Shown one piece after another: positions 27,718-36,535 of a DNA stretch of 64,000 bases (position 1 is its first letter; each line of letters opens with the position of its first letter). The notes under the pieces were generated by a model that searched no databases, had not been told where the DNA came from, and saw nothing but the letters and a program-made list of their open reading frames with translations. A program made the position numbers and the translations under genes. This stretch comes from Arthrobacter sp. SLBN-112 (GTDB taxonomy: Bacteria; Actinomycetota; Actinomycetes; Actinomycetales; Micrococcaceae). The DNA lies in contig NZ_VFMU01000001.1 in assembly GCF_006715225.1 (NCBI RefSeq), positions 3,782,001 through 3,846,000 of the forward strand, in the 5' to 3' direction.

Positions 27718-28268
27718 TACTTAGCTGCACCTGCGTTCTGGGACTCCAGATCTGCCAGGAAACGGTCCACGACCCGTGCGGCGCGCTCATCGTCGTTGAG
27801 CGATTCGCCCACGATGCGGCCGGCAAGGGTGGTGGCCAGGGTGCCCACCTCAGAGCGCAGCGACACAACGGCCGCCTGGCGCTCGGACTCGATCTGTGCG
27901 TGGGCCTGCGCGGTGATGCGGGCAGACTCGGCTGCAGCCTTCTCCTTGAGATCCGCGAGGATCTGTGCACCTTCGGCGCGGGCTTCCTCACGGATGCGGT
28001 TGGCTTCGGTGCGGGCGTCGGTCAGCTGCTGCTTGTACTCTTCGAGTGCAGCAGACGCCTCAGCCTGTGCCTTTTCAGCCTTGGCGATGCCGCCTTCGAT
28101 GGCCTCGGCACGCTCCGCGAAGGTCTTCTCGAACATCGGGACAACAAACTTGACCACGATGAACAAGAGGATGAGGAAGCCCACGAGGACAACGCCCATT
28201 TCCCAGAGGTTGGGCATGAGGGGGTTGACTTCGCCCTCAGTGGCGGCTGAGATGATCAGCTGATTCAT
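27717..28268 (-). CDS. atpF: F1Fo ATP synthase b subunit
   Basis: Peripheral stalk subunit b, 183 residues: one membrane helix (MGVVLVGFLILLFIVVKFVV, about residues 24-43) and then a long alanine- and glutamate-rich coiled coil that dimerises and contacts delta. The ribosome site is upstream in a 51-base gap after atpE. Confidence 0.95.
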   Translation of the reverse strand: MNQLIISAATEGEVNPLMPNLWEMGVVLVGFLILLFIVVKFVVPMFEKTFAERAEAIEGGIAKAEKAQAEASAALEEYKQQLTDARTEANRIREEARAEGAQILADLKEKAAAESARITAQAHAQIESERQAAVVSLRSEVGTLATTLAGRIVGESLNDDERAARVVDRFLADLESQNAGAAK

Positions 28269-28319
28269 ATTTCACCCGTCCTTTTCTACTCGGTTCTGAA
28301 AGTTCGCTTCGCTCTAGGA

Positions 28320-28523
28320 CTAGAGAACGAAGGCGAAGACCAGGCCGAGGATGGCAAGGGCTTCGGTCAGCGCAAGGCCAAGGAACGCGATCGGCTGCAG
28401 GACACGCTGTGCTTCCGGCTGGCGTGCAACGCCGTTGATGTAGGCAGCGAATACGAGGCCAACACCGATACCACCGCCGATTGCGGACAGACCGTAACCT
28501 ACGAGGTTGAGATTGCCTTCCAT
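28320..28523 (-). CDS. atpE: F1Fo ATP synthase c subunit
   Basis: The proton-carrying c-ring subunit, 67 residues with two membrane helices. The first is glycine-rich ([20 protein letters not shown]), the polar loop has ARQPEAQ, and the second helix carries the proton-binding glutamate in [12 protein letters not shown]. The ATG at 28523 gives the conserved MEGNLNLVG start; nine in-frame codons upstream are unlikely to be used. Confidence 0.96.
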   Translation of the reverse strand: MEGNLNLVGYGLSAIGGGIGVGLVFAAYINGVARQPEAQRVLQPIAFLGLALTEALAILGLVFAFVL

Positions 28524-28540
28524 TTTTCTTCCTTTCAAGA

Positions 28541-28619
28541 TGCCACCCATGTGGCAGGTTGTTTGGGTTGCTTCATCCCCGCGAGGGGAAGTCTGTGGTT
28601 GCCCCGAAGCTGCGCTTCG
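28541..28619. other. Three small hairpins between atpB and atpE
   Basis: The 107-base gap contains TGCCAC-CCAT-GTGGCA (28541-28556), CCCC-GCGA-GGGG (28577-28588) and CGAAGC-TGC-GCTTCG (28605-28619), each a perfect short stem. They lie upstream of atpE, whose product is needed in the largest number of copies. Such leaders are known to favour atpE translation in other bacteria; that role here is inferred. Confidence 0.5.
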
Positions 28620-28630
28620 CCGGCGGGTGC

Positions 28631-29431
28631 CTAGTGGCTGTCGGCGTGCAGGGCGCCTTCGATGTAGATCGCGGTCAGCAGCGTAAAGACATAGGCCTGC
28701 AGGACCATGATCAGGGCTTCAAGCATGTACATGGCGATGGCGCCGGCGAGGACCAGGACCGAGGTGCCCTTCAGCAGGACGTTCTCCTGCATCACCAGGT
28801 ATTCGATGCCGGATCCGGCGATCATCACGATCAGGTGGCCGGCGAGCATGGTGGCGAACAGACGGAGGCTGTGCGTCACGGGCCGGACGAGGAAGTTGGA
28901 GATGATCTCAATGGGGATCACGATCGGCAGGATGAACCACGGCACGCCCGAAGGGACGGTGGCCAGCTTGAAGTAGCGCAGGCCGTTCTTCTTGACGCCG
29001 ATGGCGATCCAGGTGAAGTACACCAGGCCGGCCAGCACATACGCTCCACCCACATGCGAGAACGTGGGGAGCTGGATTACCGGGATGGCACCGTAGATGT
29101 TGTTGACCAGGATGAAGAAGAACAGGCTGAACAGAAGGGGAACATACTTGATGAAGTCCCTGCCGCCGATGATGTCCTTGGCAATTCCGTTGCGGACGAA
29201 GCCGTATGCGGCCTCGCCGGCGAACTGGAGCTTGCCGGGTACCAGCTGCTGCTTGCGTGCAGCCAGCACGAAGAAGGTAGCGATAATTGCGACAGAGAGG
29301 AGGACCAGCAGCATCTGCTTGGAGAATCCTTCTGCGGCACCCCACGGCAGGATTGCCGGCAAATGCATTTCGTTAATACCAGGAGGAGTAAACTCTCCTG
29401 AATCTTGGGCCGGGAGCGCAAGCGCGATCAA
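28631..29431 (-). CDS. atpB: F1Fo ATP synthase a subunit
   Basis: The membrane stator subunit that forms the proton half-channels, 266 residues with six or so helices. The essential arginine is in [37 protein letters not shown] precedes it, and the C-terminal helix has [20 protein letters not shown]. First of the core atp genes, following the two AtpI-type genes. Confidence 0.96.
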   Translation of the reverse strand: MIALALPAQDSGEFTPPGINEMHLPAILPWGAAEGFSKQMLLVLLSVAIIATFFVLAARKQQLVPGKLQFAGEAAYGFVRNGIAKDIIGGRDFIKYVPLLFSLFFFILVNNIYGAIPVIQLPTFSHVGGAYVLAGLVYFTWIAIGVKKNGLRYFKLATVPSGVPWFILPIVIPIEIISNFLVRPVTHSLRLFATMLAGHLIVMIAGSGIEYLVMQENVLLKGTSVLVLAGAIAMYMLEALIMVLQAYVFTLLTAIYIEGALHADSH

Positions 29432-29512
29432 CGCGTTTCCTCTCTGCAGTGTCCATCATTGGGCGTTGGGCGGGGTCCGGCAGCATGAGCGCCTGCTGTT
29501 CCCCCTGTGAAA

Positions 29513-29851
29513 TTATTTGGCACTATCTTTTCCGTCCTGGGACGGTGCGCTGGGAGCATGGCGCTCATCAGCATTTTTGCGGGAACTGGTGAGGCCATGC
29601 ATGTGGGAAAGGTAGAAACCTCCGACGGCTCCGAGCAGAGCGCCTGCGAGCACAATCCAGCGCGTTCCCCACAGATAATCCAGTCCCCACCCTATCAAAC
29701 TCCAGACGATGATTCCGCCAACGATGTAGCTGAAGACAGCTATTCCAGCGTTGTAGCCGCCGTCGGTGTTATCGCCTGCGACTCCGGGCGCGGATACCCC
29801 GCGGGTGGGAGCGGAGTGGTCCGCCTGCCCGCGTTTCCGTGTGTTGCGCAT
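29513..29851 (-). CDS. AtpZ/AtpI-type small membrane protein
   Basis: A 112-residue protein with two membrane helices (GIAVFSYIVGGIIVWSLIGW and a second at WIVLAGALLGAVGGFYLSHM) and a charged tail. The size, the helix pair and the place before atpB match AtpZ/AtpI proteins, which assist c-ring assembly or magnesium handling in ATP synthase operons. The ATG has a GGAAGG ribosome site. The gene ahead of it stops five bases upstream. Confidence 0.8.
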   Translation of the reverse strand: MRNTRKRGQADHSAPTRGVSAPGVAGDNTDGGYNAGIAVFSYIVGGIIVWSLIGWGLDYLWGTRWIVLAGALLGAVGGFYLSHMHGLTSSRKNADERHAPSAPSQDGKDSAK

Positions 29852-29855
29852 AGGG

Positions 29856-30326
29856 TTATTCCTTCCCCTCTGGATCGTTGTAGATCTGGAGGCGCGCCCT
29901 GCTGAAGCCGTGGATCTCCGCGGCCTGCCACAGGACCACCGCAACGACGGCGCCGATGACGAACCAGCGTCCGTGGAGCCACTCCGGGGCGCCGATGACG
30001 AACAGGACGACGGCGAAGCCAACTACCTTGATGAAGTACGTGGCCACGAACATCCCGATCGCGCCGGAAGGATTCCCGCGTCCCACGAAGTGGCCAACCA
30101 GCAGGCTGATCCCGAAGAACAGCATGACCAGCAGGCCCCCGAGGGAACTGGAAGCCGCGCCGGTTGCTCCATTGAGGAGTCCGGCAGGAATGGCACAAAG
30201 CGCAAGTCCTGCTGCAGCAGCAATCGAGCTGCGCTTGAGCAGGTCCAGCCACAGCGAAGGGGTGGGACCGGAGGCGCCAACGTGTCCGTTGCCGGAGGCA
30301 GGTCCGGACTCGGCGTTGGAGGTCAT
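29856..30326 (-). CDS. AtpI-like membrane protein, first gene of the ATP synthase operon
   Basis: A 156-residue protein with a polar N-terminus and four membrane helices (IAAAAGLALCAIPAGLL; SSLGGLLVMLFFGISLLVGH; GMFVATYFIKVVGFAVVLFV; WFVIGAVVAVVLWQAAEI). It occupies the position of atpI (Rv1303-type) between wecA and atpB in actinobacteria. A probable role is in ATP synthase assembly; sequence similarity within this group is low, so the assignment rests mainly on position and topology. Confidence 0.72.
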   Translation of the reverse strand: MTSNAESGPASGNGHVGASGPTPSLWLDLLKRSSIAAAAGLALCAIPAGLLNGATGAASSSLGGLLVMLFFGISLLVGHFVGRGNPSGAIGMFVATYFIKVVGFAVVLFVIGAPEWLHGRWFVIGAVVAVVLWQAAEIHGFSRARLQIYNDPEGKE

Positions 30327-30402
30327 TCGATCCCAATCGTCGGCACCACATGGCAGCTGGCCAGGAGGCAGGGGGTGGAGTGGCAGCTTGGGCTGCCCCT
30401 AA

Positions 30403-30431
30403 ATTCTACACGAGATAGAAATAATTCAGAA
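30403..30431 (-). promoter_or_regulatory. Candidate promoter of the ATP synthase operon
   Basis: Read on the minus strand, TTCTGA (30431-30426) and TAGAAT (30408-30403) are separated by 17 bases; the -10 box matches the consensus at five of six positions. It lies just downstream of the wecA stop and about 75 bases before the first atp-cluster gene. A GGCAGC...GCTGCC hairpin (30382-30397) would lie at the start of the transcript. Confidence 0.45.
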
Positions 30432-30437
30432 CCGGCG

Positions 30438-31550
30438 TTACGCCACGGTTTGCCCGTTGCCCCGGGACAGATATGGCCATGCGGTCACCAGCCCCATGAC
30501 CAGTGTGGCGAAGATGTCGACGGTGAGAACCACCTGCCAGGGAAAGATGGCAAACGCCAGGCCGCCGAAGGAAAGCACCGCGGTCCAGAGATACATCAGG
30601 ATCACGGCGGTTCTGTGGGAGTAGCCGATGTCAAGCAGCTTATGGTGCAGATGCCCGCGGTCGGCAGACCAGGGCGATCGCCCGCGGGCCGTGCGGCGGA
30701 CCACGGCAAGGCCCAGGTCGAGCAGCGGCAGGAAGAGCACGGCGAAGGGAAGCAGGATGGGAATCACGGTGGAGATACCGTTGGCACGGTCGTAGAGGCC
30801 GGAGGAGATCTGTCCCGTGGATACCACACCGGCCGAGGCCATGAGCAGTCCGATCAGCATCGCCCCCGAATCGCCCATGAAGATCTTCGAGGGAAAGAAG
30901 TTGTGCGGCAGGAAGCCCAGGCAGCCGCCCACCAGGACGGCGGTGATGAGGGTTGCCAAGTCCGAGTAGTCCAGCAGCACGGCGTTCCGGTGCACCCAGT
31001 AGGCGGTGAAGAAGAAGGCGGTACCGCCGATGATGGCCACGCCTGCGGCCAGGCCGTCCAGTCCGTCAATGAAATTGAAGGCATTCATGGTGGTGACGAT
31101 CAGCCCCGCCGTCAGCACCACGCGGAGCATCCCGTCCTGGAGATAGATGGGTTCGGGCACCCAGGGGACGATGGTCATCTGGACACCCCAGATGGCCACT
31201 GTCAGTCCGGCGGCACTTTGCCCGATCAGCTTCACCCACCACCGGATGTCCAGGAGGTCGTCCGCCACGCCTACCAGGACGATCACGGCAGCGCCGGCCA
31301 GGACGCCCCAGGGCGAGAAATTGTTCCGGTAGATGTCCCTGACGAAAAAGGACTGGCTGGCCACAACCAGTGCCACCAGGACGCCGAGGAAGATTGCCAC
31401 GCCGCCAAGCCTTGAAACGGGGGTGGAATGCATATCCCGGCTGCGGATGGGCAGGTGCAGTTCCAGCCGGTGCCCCACGATGCGGGCACCCCAGGTGGCT
31501 GCATAGGAGACGACGGCAGCCGTGAGCCCCATCAGCAGGTACATGATCAT
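30438..31550 (-). CDS. Undecaprenyl-phosphate N-acetylhexosamine-1-phosphate transferase (WecA/TagO type)
   Basis: A 370-residue polyprenyl-phosphate sugar-1-phosphate transferase with about 11 membrane helices. It starts wall-polymer synthesis by loading GlcNAc-1-phosphate on undecaprenyl phosphate. Family motifs are GVADDLLDI (DDxxD), NAFNFIDGLDGLAAG, FFPSKIFMGDSGAM and the cytoplasmic ADRGHLHHKLL histidine motif. It is the counterpart of mycobacterial WecA (Rv1302), which lies in the same place before atpI. The upstream glycosyltransferases suggest a teichoic-acid-like or arabinogalactan-like linkage unit. Confidence 0.9.
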   Translation of the reverse strand: MIMYLLMGLTAAVVSYAATWGARIVGHRLELHLPIRSRDMHSTPVSRLGGVAIFLGVLVALVVASQSFFVRDIYRNNFSPWGVLAGAAVIVLVGVADDLLDIRWWVKLIGQSAAGLTVAIWGVQMTIVPWVPEPIYLQDGMLRVVLTAGLIVTTMNAFNFIDGLDGLAAGVAIIGGTAFFFTAYWVHRNAVLLDYSDLATLITAVLVGGCLGFLPHNFFPSKIFMGDSGAMLIGLLMASAGVVSTGQISSGLYDRANGISTVIPILLPFAVLFLPLLDLGLAVVRRTARGRSPWSADRGHLHHKLLDIGYSHRTAVILMYLWTAVLSFGGLAFAIFPWQVVLTVDIFATLVMGLVTAWPYLSRGNGQTVA

Positions 31551-31836
31551 GGGACTGGAGCCGTTTCAGGAGTGGTGTCGAAGCCGCTCGGCTGCGTGGG
31601 CAGCCGGTCCGTGGTGGGTGGGCTCACTGGCCGGGAATCTGTTCTTCGATAAATGAAACTTCTCCGTCGCCGAGCGCGCAGCAGGCAGTGCGCACAGACT
31701 TACGCGCAGCGCCTTACAGGGCTGTATTACAGTGGACTCTAGTCAAAGATACTAGTGCCACCGGCACCATGGCTCCGCGCCACACGGGCGCACATCAGGC
31801 GGGGAACTCCCTGGCGGCCATGCTGAAAGGACCCCC
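31551..31836. promoter_or_regulatory. Divergent intergenic region, candidate promoter and CTAGT palindrome
   Basis: This 286-base gap divides wecA from the divergent glycosyltransferase. Toward the plus-strand gene, ATTACA (31726-31731) and GATACT (31748-31753) with a 16-base spacer form a moderate promoter candidate. It overlaps CTAGT-CAAAGAT-ACTAG (31739-31755), a possible repressor site. No coding frame is convincing here. Confidence 0.35.
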
Positions 31837-32733
31837 ATGACCCCCCGCATTGCGGTTGCCGCGGTGACGTTCGACCGGCCCAAGGAACTGTCCGTTCTGC
31901 TGGATTCGATCAACGCGCAGAGCCTGCACGTTGACACGATTTGCCTGGTGGACAGCGGTACAGCACCTGCGCGCGGCGTAGCCGAAAAACACGGCAACGT
32001 CGACTACGTCCGCTCCGAAGCCAACCTTGGCGGCGCAGGCGGGTTTGCGCTGGCCGCCCTCAAGGCAGTGGCCAGCGGTGCGCGCTGGATCTGGATGATG
32101 GACGACGACGCCGAGCCGGCTGATCCCGAATGCCTCGCCACGCTGCTGCGCGAGGCCGAGGCACGCGACCTCGAGGCCGTGGTCCCACTGGTCACGGCCC
32201 CCGGCGATCCCAACCGGCTGTCCTTTTTCTTCCGTCTTGACGGCAAGGTCACGCACGACCGCGCTGAGGTGGAGAAGCTCGGCTTCCTCCCGGACGACGG
32301 CCACTTCTTCAACGGCGCGCTGATCCGTTCAGACGTGTTCTTCAAGGTCGGTTTGCCGGACATGCGGCTGTTTATCCGCGGAGACGAGGTGGATTTCACC
32401 ATCCGCCTCCGCCAGGCGGGGATCCGCTTCGGGACCGTGACCACCACTTCCATCACCCACCCGCACGCCTTCTCGGAAACGCAGCATGTCTACGGCGCCC
32501 GATGGCATGTCATCGTCCCCGACTCCGCCTTCAAGCGCTATTACTACTACCGGAACCGCGGCTACCTGATCCGCCGGTACTTCCGGGTGCGCTCTTTCGT
32601 GGCCGACGTCGGCGGCTACCTGGGCTACTTCCTGCAGCGCCGCGACCTGCCGGGCTTCCTGGGCTGGGCGCGTGCATTCGGCACCGGCCTGCGGGGCAAG
32701 GGCTTTGCCCCGCTGGAAGACCAGAAGTTCTAG
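31837..32733 (+). CDS. Family 2 glycosyltransferase (GlfT/rhamnosyltransferase-like)
   Basis: A 298-residue GT-A enzyme. It opens with AVAAVTFDRPKELSVLLDSI, has SEANLGGAGGFALA and the metal-binding WMMDDDAEP, and RGDEVDFTIRLRQAG provides the catalytic acid region. The RYYYYRNRGYLIRRY tail is typical of the branch that makes galactofuranose or rhamnose cell-wall polymers. A GAAAGGA ribosome site precedes the ATG. It is alone on the plus strand, divergent from wecA and convergent with the WecG/TagA-type gene. The donor sugar is unknown. Confidence 0.85.
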   Translation: MTPRIAVAAVTFDRPKELSVLLDSINAQSLHVDTICLVDSGTAPARGVAEKHGNVDYVRSEANLGGAGGFALAALKAVASGARWIWMMDDDAEPADPECLATLLREAEARDLEAVVPLVTAPGDPNRLSFFFRLDGKVTHDRAEVEKLGFLPDDGHFFNGALIRSDVFFKVGLPDMRLFIRGDEVDFTIRLRQAGIRFGTVTTTSITHPHAFSETQHVYGARWHVIVPDSAFKRYYYYRNRGYLIRRYFRVRSFVADVGGYLGYFLQRRDLPGFLGWARAFGTGLRGKGFAPLEDQKF

Positions 32734-32785
32734 CCGGCCCTGCTTCAGCCCTGCCGGCGTCCAGGTTCGGCCCTGCGCTGCCTGT

Positions 32786-33544
32786 TCAGGCTTTGGCCTT
32801 CAGCCGGCGTGCTGCCAGGAGCCACAGCAGGACCCATGGCTCACCCAGCACGCGGTAGGCGACACGGCGCGGATGCAGGAGCAGGCGCCAGGCCCACTCC
32901 AGCCCCATCCTGCCGAGCCACCGGGGCGCAAGCTTCTGGACCCCGGCCAACTGTTCGATCGCCCCACCCACGGCACAGTACACAGCCGGCGGCATGTCAC
33001 CCAGCCGGCGCTGCAGCACTTCCTCCTGCAGGGGCATGCCCAGGCCAAGCAGAACCAACTGCGGCTGTTCGCGGTGCAGCCAGGCAACGGCCGCTTCCTC
33101 CAGGGCAGGACCCCAGCCTTCCCCCGGAAAGCCTGATACGTGGGCGCCCGGAACGATTGCCGCCAGCCGGCGCACAGCCCCGGCGTTCGCTTCCGGCCCC
33201 GCGCCGATCACCGCAATCCGGTCAAGCCCCCGGACCTGGTCCAGGGCCGGCAGCCAGTCGGTGGAGCCCAGCCGGTAGTCCATGACGGGGCCGTCGGCAT
33301 TGCCGGTCCTCCCCCACAGCCACAGCACCGGCGCCCCGTCCAGGAGCACCACATCGCTTTCCTCGTAGAGGCGGCGGAAGCCGTCATTGGACAAGGCAAG
33401 CGTGACGCTGTGCAGGTTGTGGCCCAGCACTGTGCGCGTGGAACCTTCCGCAATATAGCTGCTCAGTTCTGCAACCAGCTCGGAAACCCGCAGTGGAGTG
33501 GCATGGACGTCCAGGACGGGAATTTGCTGGCGGTCAAGCGCCAT
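32786..33544 (-). CDS. WecG/TagA/CpsF family glycosyltransferase
   Basis: A 252-residue GT26 enzyme, the family that adds the second sugar (ManNAc in TagA) to undecaprenyl-PP-GlcNAc. Visible are TVLGHNLHSVTLALSN, VVLLDGAPVLW, the LVLLGLGMPLQEEVL substrate loop and APRWLGRMGLEWAWRLL near the C-terminus, all family features. Its ATG shares a base with the TGA of the Sua5 gene. With the nearby WecA-type enzyme it could complete a teichoic-acid-type linkage disaccharide. Confidence 0.87.
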   Translation of the reverse strand: MALDRQQIPVLDVHATPLRVSELVAELSSYIAEGSTRTVLGHNLHSVTLALSNDGFRRLYEESDVVLLDGAPVLWLWGRTGNADGPVMDYRLGSTDWLPALDQVRGLDRIAVIGAGPEANAGAVRRLAAIVPGAHVSGFPGEGWGPALEEAAVAWLHREQPQLVLLGLGMPLQEEVLQRRLGDMPPAVYCAVGGAIEQLAGVQKLAPRWLGRMGLEWAWRLLLHPRRVAYRVLGEPWVLLWLLAARRLKAKA

Positions 33545-34356
33545 CAAGGCTGTGCGTTCCCGGCAGGAGTGGTGGGTTCTGCTTCTGTGCCCGTCACCGC
33601 TGACGAGCCGGAAGCGGCGGGCAAGGACCCGGCGTCGTTCTCTTCGTCCCCAATTGCACCTTGCTCCGGGGCCGGTTCCTCCTCGGCCATGGGGATTTCG
33701 CCCAGGCCCAGGACGCCCGGGACGTGCTCGCGCAACCGGTCCAGGCTCACTGCCCCGTTGCGCACCACGCGCAGGATGGGGCCGGTGGCGTCAACGATGG
33801 TGGACGGGACGCCGGCTTCACCCTCCAGCGGGCGCGGCCCGCCCTCCAGGTACACCTCCACCGAGTCAGCCAGCTGTTCCCGTGCCGCTGCGGCCGTCTG
33901 GGCTGGAGCCTGGCCTGTGCGGTTGGCCGAGGAGACGGCCAGCGGTCCCGTCAGGGTCAGCAGTTCCAGGGCCACCTCGTCGGCGGGCATCCGGAGCGCC
34001 ACGGTGCCTTTGGTTTCGCCGAGGTCCCAGTCCAGCGACGGCTGGGCGTGCAGGATCAGGGTCAGGCCGCCGGGCCAAAAGGCCTCCGCCAGTTTGCGGG
34101 CCTCGGCGGACACCTCGGTGGCCAGGCCGTCCAGGGCGTTAATGCGCGGAATCAGGACGGGCGGGGGCATGGTGCGGCTGCGTCCCTTGGATACCAGCAG
34201 CATGGTGACGGCCTGCGGGGAGAACGCATCCGCGCCGATGCCGTAAACGGTGTCCGTGGGGAGCACGACGCACTTCTTCTCGCTGATGGCACGCTGGGCA
34301 TGTTCCAGTCCCCGTGCCCGTTCGTCGTCAGTGGTGCAGTCATAAGTTGTGGTCAC
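33544..34356 (-). CDS. L-threonylcarbamoyladenylate synthase (Sua5/YrdC family)
   Basis: Makes threonylcarbamoyl-AMP from threonine, bicarbonate and ATP for t6A modification of tRNAs that read ANN codons. The 270-residue protein has the YrdC fold with KKCVVLPTDTVYGIGADAFS, SKGRSRTMPPPVLIP, FWPGGLTLIL and LAVSSANRTGQ. An acidic, low-complexity tail of about 60 residues replaces the Sua5 C-terminal domain. Overlaps prmC by four bases (ATGA) and the WecG/TagA-type gene by one. Confidence 0.92.
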   Translation of the reverse strand: MTTTYDCTTDDERARGLEHAQRAISEKKCVVLPTDTVYGIGADAFSPQAVTMLLVSKGRSRTMPPPVLIPRINALDGLATEVSAEARKLAEAFWPGGLTLILHAQPSLDWDLGETKGTVALRMPADEVALELLTLTGPLAVSSANRTGQAPAQTAAAAREQLADSVEVYLEGGPRPLEGEAGVPSTIVDATGPILRVVRNGAVSLDRLREHVPGVLGLGEIPMAEEEPAPEQGAIGDEENDAGSLPAASGSSAVTGTEAEPTTPAGNAQP

Positions 34357-35252
34357 TGGCCCATTCTTTCATTCCGTAGGGCCTGGTCCGCGAGCAGGGC
34401 GCTGGTGGCGCGCTCCTTGCCGTTGAGGTCCAGGTGCGTCGTGATGGCTGTCCAGGATCCCGTCCTGGCAAGCATTGCGGCGATCCAACCGGACTGGACT
34501 TCCGCGTGTTCCATGACGAAGTAGCCCCCGGGACGCAGCAGCCGGGCAGCGGAGGCGGCCGCCGCCGTCGGAAGCTCCATGCCGTCCGCTCCCCCGCCGT
34601 ACAAGGCCTCCGGGGGATCATGCAGGGCTACTTCGGGTTCGTTGGGGATGGCTTCGGCAGGGATGTACGGCGGGTTGGAAACCACGACGTCGACCGTCCC
34701 GTTGAGTTCCGGAAAGGCGTCACGCAGGTCCCCCAGGACAAGGTTGACGCCCAGCGGGGCCAGGTTTTTCGCAGCCCATGCGTGCGCAAACGGGCTGAAC
34801 TCGACGGCATGCACCTCGGCGCCCGGCACTTCATGGGCAAGGGAACCGGCGATGGCACCGGAGCCCGTCCCGAGGTCCACGATCCGGGGGTGGGGCAGGT
34901 CCCTGACGTGGTCGATGGCCAGCTGGACCACTGATTCGGTCTCCGGACGCGGGATGAACACCCCGGGCCCCACGGCCAGTTCAAGGTAGCGGAAGTGCGC
35001 CACCCCGGTGATGTGCTGCAGCGGGATGCGGCGCGCACGCTCGGCCACGAGGGCTTCGTAGCCTTCGGGCGCCGGCGTATCGCCCAGCATCAGGGAGCGG
35101 AGGCGACCCAGCCCGACGTTGAGGAGATGGTCCGCCAGCAGCTCCGCGTCCACACGGGGACTGGGGACACCTGCCTCGGCCAGTATTGCCGCGGCCTCGC
35201 GGACCGCCGCGGCCAGCGACCGTGCAGGCTCCCCACGGGTGGGCTCAGTCAT
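34353..35252 (-). CDS. prmC: Peptide chain release factor N5-glutamine methyltransferase
   Basis: Methylates the glutamine of the GGQ motif in release factors using S-adenosylmethionine. The 299-residue protein has the helical N-domain, then the SAM-binding VDLGTGSGAIAGSLAHE and the catalytic NPPYIP motif in VVSNPPYIPAEAI. It follows prfA, its substrate gene, by 13 bases. The ATG at MTEPTRGE is preferred to a longer frame reaching into the prfA spacer. Confidence 0.94.
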   Translation of the reverse strand: MTEPTRGEPARSLAAAVREAAAILAEAGVPSPRVDAELLADHLLNVGLGRLRSLMLGDTPAPEGYEALVAERARRIPLQHITGVAHFRYLELAVGPGVFIPRPETESVVQLAIDHVRDLPHPRIVDLGTGSGAIAGSLAHEVPGAEVHAVEFSPFAHAWAAKNLAPLGVNLVLGDLRDAFPELNGTVDVVVSNPPYIPAEAIPNEPEVALHDPPEALYGGGADGMELPTAAAASAARLLRPGGYFVMEHAEVQSGWIAAMLARTGSWTAITTHLDLNGKERATSALLADQALRNERMGQ

Positions 35253-35265
35253 GCGAAGCTCCCGG

Positions 35266-36339
35266 TCAGTCGCCGATGGCGTCCAGCCGCGCCTGCTCAT
35301 CCATCTCGATGGCGGACTGGATCACCGGTTCCAGGTCCCCGTTCATCACCTGGTCAAGGTTGTAGGCCTTGTAGCCGGTCCGGTGGTCGGCGATCCGGTT
35401 TTCCGGGTAGTTGTAGGTCCGGATGCGCTCCGAGCGGTCCATGGTGCGGATCTGCGACTTGCGCTGGGCGGAGTTCTCGGCGTCGATCTGCTCCTGCTGG
35501 TGCGCCAGGATGCGGGCGCGCAGGACGCGCATGCCGGCCTCGCGGTTCTGCAGCTGGGATTTCTCGTTCTGCATGGCCACCACGATGCCGGTGGGAAGGT
35601 GCGTGATGCGGACGGCGGAGTCTGTGGTGTTAACGGACTGTCCGCCGGGGCCGGAGGAGCGGTAGACGTCGATCTTGAGGTCGTTCGGGCTGATTTCCAG
35701 CTCCTCGGGCTCATCAACTTCCGGCAGGACCAGCACGCCGGCGGCGGAGGTGTGGATACGGCCCTGGGATTCCGTAACCGGGACGCGCTGGACGCGGTGC
35801 ACGCCGCCTTCGAACTTAAGCCGGGCGTACACACCCTCGGCGGGGTCATTCGAGTTGCCCTTGACGGCCACTTGGACATCCTTGTACCCGCCAAGGTCGG
35901 ACTCGGTGGCAGAAATGATTTCGGTCTTCCAGCCGCGGGACTCCGCGTACCGGGTGTACATGCGCAGCAAATCGCCGGCGAACAGGGCAGCCTCGTCGCC
36001 GCCTTCACCGCCCTTGACCTCGAGGATCACGTTGCGGGCATCGTCAGGATCGCGGGGAATCAGCAGGCGGCGGAGCTTGGCGGCGGCAATCTCCAGAGCG
36101 GCTTGGAGTTCAGGCACCTCGGCAGCGAACTCAGGATCCTCCGAGGCCATTTCCTTGGCAGCAGCAAGGTCGTCCCGGATGCCTTCCCACTTGTGGTAGG
36201 CCTCAACAATGCCATTAAGCTGAGCCGACCGCCGCCCCAGCTTCCGGGCAAGCCGCTGGTCAGCATAAACAGCAGGATCCCCCAGCTGCGCCTGGATAGC
36301 ATCATGCTCATCAAGCAGGCCCTGTACGGACTCAAACAT
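35266..36339 (-). CDS. prfA: Peptide chain release factor 1
   Basis: Terminates translation at UAA and UAG. The 357-residue protein has the GGQ loop in [18 protein letters not shown] and the [16 protein letters not shown] region typical of RF1. It is placed with prmC and sua5 as in other actinobacteria. The 204-base gap toward rho contains the palindromic element described separately. Confidence 0.96.
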   Translation of the reverse strand: MFESVQGLLDEHDAIQAQLGDPAVYADQRLARKLGRRSAQLNGIVEAYHKWEGIRDDLAAAKEMASEDPEFAAEVPELQAALEIAAAKLRRLLIPRDPDDARNVILEVKGGEGGDEAALFAGDLLRMYTRYAESRGWKTEIISATESDLGGYKDVQVAVKGNSNDPAEGVYARLKFEGGVHRVQRVPVTESQGRIHTSAAGVLVLPEVDEPEELEISPNDLKIDVYRSSGPGGQSVNTTDSAVRITHLPTGIVVAMQNEKSQLQNREAGMRVLRARILAHQQEQIDAENSAQRKSQIRTMDRSERIRTYNYPENRIADHRTGYKAYNLDQVMNGDLEPVIQSAIEMDEQARLDAIGD

Positions 36340-36409
36340 TTTTCAAAACCTTTCGACGCGCTGGGAAACAGTCTAGTGACGCCCACAGCGGCAGGTGACG
36401 TACGGCCGT

Positions 36410-36525
36410 CGTCGCATATTTTTGCCGGCCAGGGAGTGGCATCGGGCCTGTCGGAGCGTTGCTGCTGACGTACGCAGTATGTCAGCAGCAACGCGAAGGG
36501 GCGGGGCCGGCAAAAATATGCGACG
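36410..36525. repeat. Nested inverted repeat (21-bp outer, 14-bp inner stems) between rho and prfA
   Basis: The outer arms CGTCGCATATTTTTGCCGGCC (36410-36430) and its exact complement (36505-36525) are 21 bases each. Inside them lie the inner arms GCGTTGCTGCTGAC (36456-36469) and complement (36481-36494); past one mismatch the inner stem extends three more pairs. The whole can form a long cruciform or RNA structure. It may be a dispersed palindromic element. Confidence 0.85.
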
Positions 36526-36535
36526 GCCCCGCCCC
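36498..36535 (-). terminator. GC-rich hairpin directly after rho
   Basis: GGGGCGGGGCCG (36498-36509) pairs exactly with CGGCCCCGCCCC (36524-36535), a 12-bp stem starting 9 bases past the rho stop. The 14-base loop contains the T-rich stretch of the larger palindrome. There is no U tract after the stem, so it may slow polymerase or protect the 3' end more than terminate strongly. It competes with the outer stem of the overlapping repeat. Confidence 0.5.
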
